Assembly: GCA_001603665.1 (NCBI GenBank)
Contig: LUZN01000020.1
Span: 1-64,000 of the forward strand
Length of the DNA: 64,000 nucleotides
Source: Bacteroidales bacterium Bact_22
Lineage (GTDB): Bacteria > Bacteroidota > Bacteroidia > Bacteroidales > F082
Direction of reading: 5' to 3'
Part shown: positions 31,135-39,888 of the stretch, in pieces
Layout: each line of letters starts with the position of its first letter
Position numbering within the stretch: position 1 is the first letter of the stretch
The notes under the pieces: model-generated
The model's database searches: none
What the model saw: only the letters and a program-made list of their open reading frames with translations
What the model was told of the DNA's origin: nothing
Made by a program: the position numbers and the translations under genes

Positions 31135-32580
31135 ATGAAAAAGTTCTTTATCACATTATGTGTAATCTTTCTGACGACTGGATTAGTCGCTCAAGACAAC
31201 GGCAAGACATTAAACGAAAAAGGTGAAATCATCAAGAAAGGCTGGAACTTCGGACCGCTACCAGTGGTAGGCTACAACAGCGACCTCGGATTCCAGTACG
31301 GAGCCTGCGTTGACATTTTTAACTATGGCGACGGCTCGAAATATCCGGGCTACGATTTCAAAATCAACGTCGAGGTGTCGACTTACACCAAAGGCTCGAG
31401 TATCTTCCGCTCGTATTCCTACTGGAACAACGTCATTCCCAAAGGTGTGCTTTTTGCCGATTTCGGATATTTTATCGATAAAAAATTCGACTTTTATGGT
31501 TTCAACGGATATGCTTCGCCATATTATAAGGATTTGGCCGTGAATATAGATAGGGAAGCCAATTATTATGATTTTTCCCCAGGTATTGTTAGCGAGCCTG
31601 GAATGAAAGAAAGTGGTTTTTATGCGATGGACAGAAGGCAGTTCCGTGCTGTTATCAGCATGCAGCAGCAGATTGGAAATGTGAAAAATTTGTATTACGG
31701 ATTAGGGTTGGCATATTATAATTATGACAATAATAGATTGAATATCAAAAAATATGAAGATCAATACACGCTTTATGATTTCTATATAATGAGCGGTCTT
31801 ATTCGTCCAGATGAAAGCGATGGCAACGTGACAGAGTTTAAGGCTGGAATTATTTACGATTCGAAGGATTTTGTAAACGATCCAACGAGAGGAATATATT
31901 TCGAGGCAACATTTGCTGTTGCTTCTGATTTAATTAAAAGAACTGTTGATGGACTTGACAAATCAACAGGTAAAATTGTAAATAACAGAAATTACTATGA
32001 CCACTTGACATTTACTGGAGTTTTTCATCATTACATCCCGATTGTCGGAGATAAGTTGACATTCTGCTATCGTTTGGGCGCTCAGAACGTGTTGGCTGGT
32101 GACATCCCGTTTTACGCGATGATGAACACCAATTTGATGTTTTACAAGAAGATATACACTGAGGCGTATGGTGGTTCGACAACTGGTCGAGGCATCAAGA
32201 GAAACAGTGTCATCGGACAAGGCGTGGCGTGGATGAACGTGGAGTTGCGTTGGAGGATTGCCAACTTCAAGTTCATAAACCAAAACTGGTGTGTGGCGCT
32301 TAACCCCATGTTCGACGCAGGCATGGTGACACAGTCTTTCCGTCTGGAAGAACAGAAAGCCGCGATGGATCTGATAAAAGAACATCTCAGCTATGAGACG
32401 GAAGAAGAATACAACCTTTTATACAGCGGCAAAAGCGAAGGTCTCCACACCTCAGCGGGATGCGGCTTGAAGCTCATCATGAATAAGAATTTTGTGGTGT
32501 CGGCGGAATTCGCCAAAGCCCTCAACAAATTAGATGGTGAGGGAATGCGAGCCTACATAGGATTTAATTATATTTTCTGA
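31135..32580 (+). CDS. BamA/TamA-type (Omp85 barrel) outer membrane protein, no obvious POTRA domains
   Basis: 481 aa; signal peptide; KKGWNFGPLPVVGYNSDLGFQYG; GRGIKRNSVIGQGVAWMNVELRWRI; C-terminal YIGFNYIF. Confidence 0.75.
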   Translation: MKKFFITLCVIFLTTGLVAQDNGKTLNEKGEIIKKGWNFGPLPVVGYNSDLGFQYGACVDIFNYGDGSKYPGYDFKINVEVSTYTKGSSIFRSYSYWNNVIPKGVLFADFGYFIDKKFDFYGFNGYASPYYKDLAVNIDREANYYDFSPGIVSEPGMKESGFYAMDRRQFRAVISMQQQIGNVKNLYYGLGLAYYNYDNNRLNIKKYEDQYTLYDFYIMSGLIRPDESDGNVTEFKAGIIYDSKDFVNDPTRGIYFEATFAVASDLIKRTVDGLDKSTGKIVNNRNYYDHLTFTGVFHHYIPIVGDKLTFCYRLGAQNVLAGDIPFYAMMNTNLMFYKKIYTEAYGGSTTGRGIKRNSVIGQGVAWMNVELRWRIANFKFINQNWCVALNPMFDAGMVTQSFRLEEQKAAMDLIKEHLSYETEEEYNLLYSGKSEGLHTSAGCGLKLIMNKNFVVSAEFAKALNKLDGEGMRAYIGFNYIF

Positions 32581-33066
32581 TTATTTCTTTCTGAAAAAGC
32601 TCAGAACGAACAGCGCAACGGCACATCCTATGAGGCCGAACAGTTGCCATGTCCATGGATTTGGATGGACATCTTCTTCATAGATCTCCATGCGGGTTTT
32701 CACCGAATTGATGATGGCCTTTGAGCTGTAGGTGGCGCCACTCACGGCGTCAAGGTCGAGGTCGATTGCTTCTTTTGGTGTGAGACCGTAGAAATTCTCA
32801 ACAAGCTGAGCGTTGGTGACTCTCTCAAGGAAACGTGGAGTCTCCTCATTGTCAAGGATGACGATACTTTCGATTTTACCGTTTACCATGTTGATTTCCA
32901 TAGGGATAGCACCGTTAAATCCGATGATATCCTGGCAATATTCGGCAGTGTAAAGCGTGCCGTTGCCGGTGTTGTTCAAATCGTGATTTCCAAAACGGTC
33001 GATGCCGAACATCACAGCAAAGAACCCGAGGGCGATTGCGAAAACGTAGTTTAAGAATTTGACCAT
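32581..33066 (-). CDS. FMN-binding domain protein flanked by two TM segments
   Basis: 161 aa; DLDAVSGATYSSKAIINSV motif; N- and C-terminal TM helices. Confidence 0.72.
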   Translation of the reverse strand: MVKFLNYVFAIALGFFAVMFGIDRFGNHDLNNTGNGTLYTAEYCQDIIGFNGAIPMEINMVNGKIESIVILDNEETPRFLERVTNAQLVENFYGLTPKEAIDLDLDAVSGATYSSKAIINSVKTRMEIYEEDVHPNPWTWQLFGLIGCAVALFVLSFFRKK

Positions 33067-33125
33067 AATAGTATTGTTTGACGAAACAAAATTACAAAAT
33101 TTCTGTCATTTCGATTATTTTTTTG

Positions 33126-33133
33126 TAACTTTG
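33126..33133 (+). promoter_or_regulatory. -7 element TAACTTTG upstream of acyltransferase gene
   Basis: TGTAACTTTGTAC 20 nt before ATG. Confidence 0.5.
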
Positions 33134-33152
33134 TACTTTCAATTTTTGTGCA

Positions 33153-34415
33153 ATGGGAAAAATTCAGGACGATAACACTCTTTATTCAATTTGTAAATAC
33201 GCAGTCGACCACCATACCCGCCGCAGCTTTTCGCGGATCAAGATAGTAGGCGAGGAGAACATCCCCACCGACGGCGCCGTCGTGTTCGGTGCCAACCACT
33301 GCAACACCTTGATGGACGCCCTCGTGCTGCTCCAAACCACGAGGCAGAAGAAGGTGTTCATCGCGCGTGCCGACATCTTCCAAAAACCGCGTATCGCCGC
33401 GATTTTGCGGTGGCTCCGAATACTGCCGATCTATCGAATCAGAGACGGCATCGGTGCGGTGCGTGATAAAAACGGCGACATCATCGACCAGGCCGTCGAC
33501 GTCATGCACGACCAGGTGCCATTGTATCTCTACCCCGAGGCCACGCACCGCACCATGCATTCGTTGCGGCAACTCAGCAAAGGCATCTTCCACATCGCTC
33601 TCGACGCAAACCGTAAGTTCGGTCATGAGAAGCCGGTGTACATCGTACCTGTGGGACTCGAATACGGCGACTATTTCCGTTTCCGCACTAAACTCCTGAT
33701 AACCTACGGCAAGCCAATCAATGTGACGGAATACATGAAAGCCCACGAAGGCGAGACTGAAGCGGTGATAATCAACGAGTTAAAGACGATGCTCAGAGAA
33801 AAGATGTCGGAACTCATCTCTTTCGTGCCCGATGATCCCGACTACGACGCCATCTGGGAGATGACCAAGATAAAAGTCGGAAAACGCCCGTGCAACCTGC
33901 AAAAACAGATGCAGAAAAACAGGGAAGAGATAGCGAAAATCATCGATTTCAGAGAAAAAGAACCCGAAAAAGCACAATCGGTATTCGAAAAAGTCAGAGA
34001 ATTTACGAAAAAACGTCTCGAGAAGCATATTTCAGTGAAATCGGTGGCTAAAAACCAGTCGTTTTTACTCACCTTCTTAAAGTCGTTGCTGGCCATCGTC
34101 GGACTCCCGATTTTCCTCGCGGCAGCCGTGGTGACTTGTCCGATTTGGATAGTTGCATCGTTGATAATCAGTAAGTTAAAAGATCAGGCATTCCGCAACA
34201 CAGCCAACATGTGCGTCGAGTTTGTGCTGCATCCGCTCCTCATGATAATCGGGGTGACGCTGCTGTTCTGTCTGGCGCCATGGGAATACGCCATCGCAGG
34301 CTCGCTTTTCCTGTATTTCAGCTATGTTTTCTTCTTCGATTACAAGGAATTTGTCCGCGTTATGGCCTCCGACTGGCGCTGGCTTTTCAACAGAAAAATG
34401 ATGCCTGAGATATAA
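33153..34415 (+). CDS. 1-acyl-sn-glycerol-3-phosphate acyltransferase-like (PlsC domain) membrane protein
   Basis: 420 aa; FGANHCNTLMDALVLLQ (NHxxxxD), YPEATHRTMHSLRQLSKG. Confidence 0.83.
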   Translation: MGKIQDDNTLYSICKYAVDHHTRRSFSRIKIVGEENIPTDGAVVFGANHCNTLMDALVLLQTTRQKKVFIARADIFQKPRIAAILRWLRILPIYRIRDGIGAVRDKNGDIIDQAVDVMHDQVPLYLYPEATHRTMHSLRQLSKGIFHIALDANRKFGHEKPVYIVPVGLEYGDYFRFRTKLLITYGKPINVTEYMKAHEGETEAVIINELKTMLREKMSELISFVPDDPDYDAIWEMTKIKVGKRPCNLQKQMQKNREEIAKIIDFREKEPEKAQSVFEKVREFTKKRLEKHISVKSVAKNQSFLLTFLKSLLAIVGLPIFLAAAVVTCPIWIVASLIISKLKDQAFRNTANMCVEFVLHPLLMIIGVTLLFCLAPWEYAIAGSLFLYFSYVFFFDYKEFVRVMASDWRWLFNRKMMPEI

Positions 34416-34446
34416 AATTTTCATTGTTTATATTTATTTAATGAAA

Positions 34447-34490
34447 AAGTCTTATCTTTGTAAGTTAAACAGATAAGGCTTTTTTTATTG
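34447..34490 (+). terminator. Rho-independent terminator overlapping a -7-like motif
   Basis: AGTCTTATCT-TTGTAAGTTAAAC-AGATAAGGCT followed by T7. Confidence 0.7.
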
Positions 34491-34564
34491 GTTCGCTTTT
34501 GTGACCCAAGTGGCGAAGCTGTATAGAGAAGTCACGTAACTTATTAATTATCAATTGTTTAAAT

Positions 34565-35980
34565 ATGAACAAAGTTTTTGACGGACTGCGACCATTTCAG
34601 AAAGCGGAGTTGCTGATAATGATGTTTTTGGCAATGGCGATACCGTTTCACTGGCTCGCGGCGCAATATTTCGAGGTAGCGTTGTTTGTGTGCGCCGTCT
34701 TGAAGCTCATTTTCGATCAGAAATTCAAGCTTAACGAGCAGCAGTTGAAGCTGAAATGGGCATATATTATCTTTGCTTTGACGTGGTTTATCTACCTCAT
34801 CGGGATGTTTTGGACGCAGAACACCTCGGTAGGCTGGGCACAGGTGAGCAAGAAGCTCGGATTCCTGATTTTCCCAGTGATATTTGTCATTTCCGACATG
34901 TCGTATATCAACAAAACCAGACTTAAAGCCATCGGAAATGCCTTGGTTTTGGGCTGCATACTGTTCTTCCTGATGCACCTGGTTTATGCCATCTACGACG
35001 TGATCTTCAACGGAGCCACAACAGCGCGTTTCTTCGACGCCGACCTCATGAAACTCTACTATGTGCATCACAGTTACCTCTCGATGTACGCCGGTCTCGG
35101 ACTGATGTTCTGTTTTATGGAAATTTTCGGCGAAAATAGTCGTAAAGTAAAGATATTCAATATCTTAGCTTATATCACTCTTGTTATTTTCGTCATCCTG
35201 ATCCGGTCGAGAGCGGGCTTGCTTTGCATGGTTCTGCTTTTCATTCTGCAGTGGATTTGGCTCACTTTCATCATGAAAAAGAAGAAATTGGGCACGATAA
35301 TGGGATGTGTTTTCCTTGCGGCTGTCATCGCCACGATTGTCGTTTTCCCCAGCAGTGTCGCGCGAATCACCACGACAATCAAGGATTTGACGACGGAGCA
35401 TGCCAACGACCACCGCATGGTGCAGTATAAAGGTTACAAGCCGGTGATGCAGGAAAACTGGCTCTTCGGCGTGGGTACTGGCGACCGCACCGACGCTACG
35501 CAGGAGGCATATCAGGTTTATAAGAAGGATATCATCGAGAAAATCGGTCAGCAGATAGCGTTTCAGATTGACATGATTACCGCTTGCGACTACTACGAAC
35601 CTACCGACGAGATGCGCGCCGACATGCAGAAGCTGGCCTTGAAATACGGTCGCGATCCAGAGGTGGTGAATGCGTATCTTGTTGATTATCTGTATATTAA
35701 CTTCGCTATAGATAAAGGCATCAACGCGCATAATCAGTTTTTCGAGACGCTGATAAGCGTAGGAATCATCGGAGTGATACTGCTGCTGGCTTACTTCGTG
35801 GTGCCGCTGATTTTATGGATAAAGAGAAAGCGCTGCGATATGTTGTACTTCTCGTTTTTGCTGATGATAGGCTTTAACATGCTGTTTGAGTCGGTGTTTG
35901 AAGTGCAAATGGGGATAATATTTTTCGCTTTCTTTAATTCTCTGCTATTCCTGTTGTCATTTCGTGGACAGGAGGAGTAG
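34565..35980 (+). CDS. O-antigen ligase/polymerase (Wzy/WaaL)-like protein
   Basis: 471 aa polytopic; HNQFFETLISVGIIGVILLLAYF, loop HRMVQYKGYKPVMQENWLFGVGTGD. Confidence 0.85.
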   Translation: MNKVFDGLRPFQKAELLIMMFLAMAIPFHWLAAQYFEVALFVCAVLKLIFDQKFKLNEQQLKLKWAYIIFALTWFIYLIGMFWTQNTSVGWAQVSKKLGFLIFPVIFVISDMSYINKTRLKAIGNALVLGCILFFLMHLVYAIYDVIFNGATTARFFDADLMKLYYVHHSYLSMYAGLGLMFCFMEIFGENSRKVKIFNILAYITLVIFVILIRSRAGLLCMVLLFILQWIWLTFIMKKKKLGTIMGCVFLAAVIATIVVFPSSVARITTTIKDLTTEHANDHRMVQYKGYKPVMQENWLFGVGTGDRTDATQEAYQVYKKDIIEKIGQQIAFQIDMITACDYYEPTDEMRADMQKLALKYGRDPEVVNAYLVDYLYINFAIDKGINAHNQFFETLISVGIIGVILLLAYFVVPLILWIKRKRCDMLYFSFLLMIGFNMLFESVFEVQMGIIFFAFFNSLLFLLSFRGQEE

Positions 35981-36030
35981 TTTAGAGTTGAGAGTGTAGA
36001 GTTGAGAGTAGTTTAAAAGTGTAGAGTTGA
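35979..36030 (+). repeat. Simple repeat copy A (AGTTTAGAGTTGAGAG...)
   Basis: Shares an ~36-nt string with copy B at 47289-47325. Confidence 0.8.
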
Positions 36031-36043
36031 AAAAGTATTGAAT

Positions 36044-37750
36044 ATGAAAAAGTTTTTATTGATTGTTGGTTTGTTAGTGACTGCTTGCTTTGCAAGAGGT
36101 CAGGAGTTGCTGATTCCGTTGAATGACGATTACGAGATGGAGGTGCAGACGGCGGCTTACAGCTCCGATCATCTGTTTCACACTGCGATGCGAGGTTGGT
36201 CGGAGTCGATGTTCGACGGCATTATCAACCTCGACAGTATCAATGAGTTATATCGCATTCCGATTCATAAAAAAGGAAAGTTTTCGAATTATATCCTGAA
36301 TTCGTTGCTTAACGACGACTTCGTGAGGGTGAAAAACGACGATTATTACGTCGCCATCAATCCTTTTATCGATTTTCAGATTGGAAGCGACGGTCACCGC
36401 ACCACTTGGGTGAACACTCGAGGCGCTGAGATTAAAGGAACTATTGGAAAGTCATTCGCTTTTTATGCCGCTGCCCGCGAAAACCAGGCAGTTTTTCCGA
36501 TTTATATCGACGATTATTGCACAAAAGTAAAAGTCACCCCAGGTCAGGGCCTTGCCAATCGTTTCAAGAAGACAGGTCGTGATTACACCAATGCGGCGGC
36601 TTATGTGGCTTATCGTCCGGCCAAGTGGTTTGATGCGACTTTAGGTTACGGAAAGAACTTCATCGGCGACGGCTACCGCTCGATGATGCTCTCCGACAAT
36701 GCCGCAAACTACCCGTATTTTAAGGTGAAAGCGGAGTTTTGGCGTGTGCAGTACACCTGCCTGTATGCTCAGCTTACCGACCGCAACACTGTGATGGCCG
36801 ACAACACCTTCGCACGTAAGTGGATGGTGGTGCATTATCTCGATTTTGCTGTCACAAAACGCTTGAATATCGGCTTTTTCGACGCTGTGATGGCTTCGGC
36901 TCAGACTCACCAGGAGGTGATGGTCAACGACTCGACTACAGCGACCATCGACATGCGCCGAGGCTTTGATTTTCAATACATTAACCCGATTATCTTCCTA
37001 CGCTCAGCCGAATATTACGCCGGCTCATCGCCCGACAATGCCTTGCTCGGCTTGAATGCCAGCTTGATTGTCGGCAAACACACCACAATCTACGGACAGT
37101 TCGTCCTCGACGAGATGACGGTTCACAGATTCATTGCACGTAAAGGCTATTCGGGAAATAAGCAATCGTATCAGCTCGGTATCAAGAGCTACGACTGCTT
37201 TGGAGTAAAGAATCTTTTCCTGCAACTCGAAGGAAACATTGTAAGACCTTACATGTATTCGCATTCTTCGCTTCATACTCAAAAATCTATTGGCGAAGAC
37301 AATTACGCACATTACAACGAGCCGCTGGCACATCCTTGGGGAGCAAATCTCTGGGAGGCTGTAGCGCGTGCCCAATACAACTGGAATCGCTGGTATTTCC
37401 AGTATAAATTGAATTACGGACAATATGGCGACGACTGGGATGTGAAAAACAACGAGTGGGCCAATTACGGTCACAGCGTGTATAGCGATTACACCACCGC
37501 CATTCCTCTGGATTGGGACGAAAACGGCAATGATACGCACGATGGTCATTATCTCCTTACGGGAAGAAAGACGACGCTGATGATGAACGACGTGATAGTG
37601 TCGTATATGGTCAATCCGAGGTATAACATGAATATTTTTGTGGAGGCTACACATCGTCACTTTGCGGCGCAAGGTCTTGATACTCAAAGCGATTTCATCT
37701 TCAGCTTTGGCATCAGGTCGAGTTTGGACAGAAAATATTACGATTTTTGA
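36044..37750 (+). CDS. Capsule assembly Wzi-family outer membrane protein
   Basis: About 568 aa; signal peptide MKKFLLIVGLLVTACFARGQ; beta-barrel repeats, GYGKNFIGDGYRSMMLSDNAANYPYFKV. Confidence 0.8.
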   Translation: MKKFLLIVGLLVTACFARGQELLIPLNDDYEMEVQTAAYSSDHLFHTAMRGWSESMFDGIINLDSINELYRIPIHKKGKFSNYILNSLLNDDFVRVKNDDYYVAINPFIDFQIGSDGHRTTWVNTRGAEIKGTIGKSFAFYAAARENQAVFPIYIDDYCTKVKVTPGQGLANRFKKTGRDYTNAAAYVAYRPAKWFDATLGYGKNFIGDGYRSMMLSDNAANYPYFKVKAEFWRVQYTCLYAQLTDRNTVMADNTFARKWMVVHYLDFAVTKRLNIGFFDAVMASAQTHQEVMVNDSTTATIDMRRGFDFQYINPIIFLRSAEYYAGSSPDNALLGLNASLIVGKHTTIYGQFVLDEMTVHRFIARKGYSGNKQSYQLGIKSYDCFGVKNLFLQLEGNIVRPYMYSHSSLHTQKSIGEDNYAHYNEPLAHPWGANLWEAVARAQYNWNRWYFQYKLNYGQYGDDWDVKNNEWANYGHSVYSDYTTAIPLDWDENGNDTHDGHYLLTGRKTTLMMNDVIVSYMVNPRYNMNIFVEATHRHFAAQGLDTQSDFIFSFGIRSSLDRKYYDF

Positions 37751-37777
37751 TAAATTTGAAAAAATATTGAACGAGAT

Positions 37778-38683
37778 ATGACATTCAGAAGAAAAGTTAC
37801 CGATTTCATTCAGGCACTCATGATGAAAAACAGCTTCACCGCTGATCTCATCATGAGAGTCAGCTACAGACATCATTCCGGGCATAAGCTGAACCTCGAG
37901 AACCCGCAGACGTGGTCGGAAAAGCTCATTTGGCTCAACAAATACTGGCAGCCCGAACTGAAATCGATAGGTGCCGACAAATACGCCGCGCGCGATTATA
38001 TCAAGAGTAAAGGTCTCGACGACATCCTCCTCGACCTCTACGGCGCCTGGGACGATGCCGATAAGATTGATTTTGAAGCACTTCCGCAGCGTTTCGTGAT
38101 GAAATGCAACCATGGATGCGGCTATAACATCATTGTCGAAGACAAGAAAGACCTCGACGTGCAGAAAAGCGTGAAACAGCTGAAGGAATGGATGAAAGTC
38201 GACTGGGGCGCTGTGACACCTGAGCGGCACTATCATTACATCAAGCCGATGATTATCTGCGAACAGTTCCTGCCGGTGAAAGATTACCGCGAGGTGAAGG
38301 ATTATAAGGTACATTGCTTCAACGGCGAGCCGAAGTTCATCGGTGTGTGCTACGACCGCGACATTGTGACGCGTCACTCGAAAGGCGCCATCTACTCGAC
38401 CGACTGGAAACGACTGTTTTTGCTGAAGGACGACGACCCTAATGACGACGGCAACGTCGAGAAACCTGAGGCTCTCGACAGGCTCATCGAGGTGGCGAAG
38501 AAGCTCTCTGAAGGCATCCCTTATGTGAGAGTCGACCTCTACGCTGTCGGCGAGCGCGTGTTCTTCGGCGAGATGACGTTCTCACCCGACGGCAACGTGC
38601 TCGACCGCGAATACACCTACGAGACGACGGTCGAGATGGGCAAATATATTGATTTACCTGAAAAAATTAGCAGAAAATGGTAA
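37778..38683 (+). CDS. TupA-like ATP-grasp protein
   Basis: 301 aa; TWSEKLIWLNKY, ADKYAARDYIKSKGL, FVMKCNHGCGYNIIVEDK, CEQFLPVKDYREVKDYKVHCFNGEPKFI, FGEMTFSPDGN. Confidence 0.82.
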   Translation: MTFRRKVTDFIQALMMKNSFTADLIMRVSYRHHSGHKLNLENPQTWSEKLIWLNKYWQPELKSIGADKYAARDYIKSKGLDDILLDLYGAWDDADKIDFEALPQRFVMKCNHGCGYNIIVEDKKDLDVQKSVKQLKEWMKVDWGAVTPERHYHYIKPMIICEQFLPVKDYREVKDYKVHCFNGEPKFIGVCYDRDIVTRHSKGAIYSTDWKRLFLLKDDDPNDDGNVEKPEALDRLIEVAKKLSEGIPYVRVDLYAVGERVFFGEMTFSPDGNVLDREYTYETTVEMGKYIDLPEKISRKW

Positions 38684-39888
38684 AAAAGAAACAACTTGTA
38701 GTTTGCGGAGGCGGCAGCAGCGCCCACACGCTGATACCGTTTTTGAAAGACTCCGATTTTGAGGTGTCGATATTCACTTCAAAACCCGAAAAATGGCATC
38801 ACACCATCGAGCTTCAATACCAATCGCCCGACGGGAAGGTGCTCGCGACGTTTTCAGGTCCGCTGAAAAAAGCCTCCAGCAACGCTGCGGAGATCATCCC
38901 CGACGCCGACTACATAGTGTTTTGCATGCCAGTGCACAAATACAGGCTCGGACTTGAGGAGATCGCGCCGTATATCAACAGAAACAAGACCGTTTTCCTG
39001 GGCACCATGTACGGTCAGGGTGGCTGGAACTGGATGGTAAATGAAATCAAGCAGAAGTATTCGTACGACAACATCGTGACCTTCGCTTTCGGCCTCATTC
39101 CTTGGATTGCTAGGACCATTGAATATGGCAAGATAGGCGTCACCTACGGCTGCAAAGCTGCAAATTACGCCGCCTGTTACCCGAAATCGTATTTCAAGCA
39201 GATCGACGAGGAGTTTTTTGAGAATATATGTAAAAAATGGTTCGGGAAAGGCGCTGTGGAGCAGAGCGAAAACTTCATCTCGCTGACGCTTTCGGTCGAT
39301 AACCAGATAATTCACACCTCGCGCTGCTTCGGCTTGTATAAGGTTTATGGCCGTTATTGGAAAGAGAAGTCGGAAGTGCCAATGTTTTATAGGGATTACG
39401 ACGATATCTCGGCTAATCTGCTTGCCGATTTGGATAATGATTACACTAAGATAAGAGAAGAGATAAAAAGGCGCTATCCGCAGGAAAACTTCAAGTATAT
39501 GCTTGATTATCTGGCACTTGAGCGTTTTTCATATCAGTCGCATAACACCGACATCAAAGAGTCGTTCATCAACTCGCAGACGCTGGTGGCCATAGGCACG
39601 CCGGTGATTCAGAACAAAGAAGGCCTGTGGGAGATCAACAACAACTACAGGTTCTTCATGGACGACATCTACTATGGTAACTGCATTGCCAAGTGGATGG
39701 CTGAGCAGCTGAACATTGAGGTTCCGACCATCGACGCTATACTGCGTTGGGCACAGATGGTCAGAAATGAGCAGATTATCGATGAAAACGGTCGCCTGAT
39801 GATTGAAAATGAATGTCTTAGCGCGCCGTATAAGTCGGGAGTGCCTTGTTTTTACGGATTTAAAACCATCGAAGATATTATAGACTGA
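38677..39888 (+). CDS. NAD/NADP octopine/nopaline dehydrogenase-like protein
   Basis: 403 aa; N-terminal Rossmann VVCGGGSSAHTLIPFL, C-terminal VAIGTPVIQNKEGLWEINNNYRFFMDDIYYGNCIAKWMAEQLNIEVPTIDAILRWAQ; overlaps ATP-grasp gene by 7 nt. Confidence 0.75.
   Translation: MVKKKQLVVCGGGSSAHTLIPFLKDSDFEVSIFTSKPEKWHHTIELQYQSPDGKVLATFSGPLKKASSNAAEIIPDADYIVFCMPVHKYRLGLEEIAPYINRNKTVFLGTMYGQGGWNWMVNEIKQKYSYDNIVTFAFGLIPWIARTIEYGKIGVTYGCKAANYAACYPKSYFKQIDEEFFENICKKWFGKGAVEQSENFISLTLSVDNQIIHTSRCFGLYKVYGRYWKEKSEVPMFYRDYDDISANLLADLDNDYTKIREEIKRRYPQENFKYMLDYLALERFSYQSHNTDIKESFINSQTLVAIGTPVIQNKEGLWEINNNYRFFMDDIYYGNCIAKWMAEQLNIEVPTIDAILRWAQMVRNEQIIDENGRLMIENECLSAPYKSGVPCFYGFKTIEDIID

Noticed and set aside
37025-38377. 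450-aa minus-strand ORF antisense to the Wzi-like and ATP-grasp genes
   Set aside because: His/Val/Phe-rich composition typical of antisense reading; both plus-strand genes have clear family motifs
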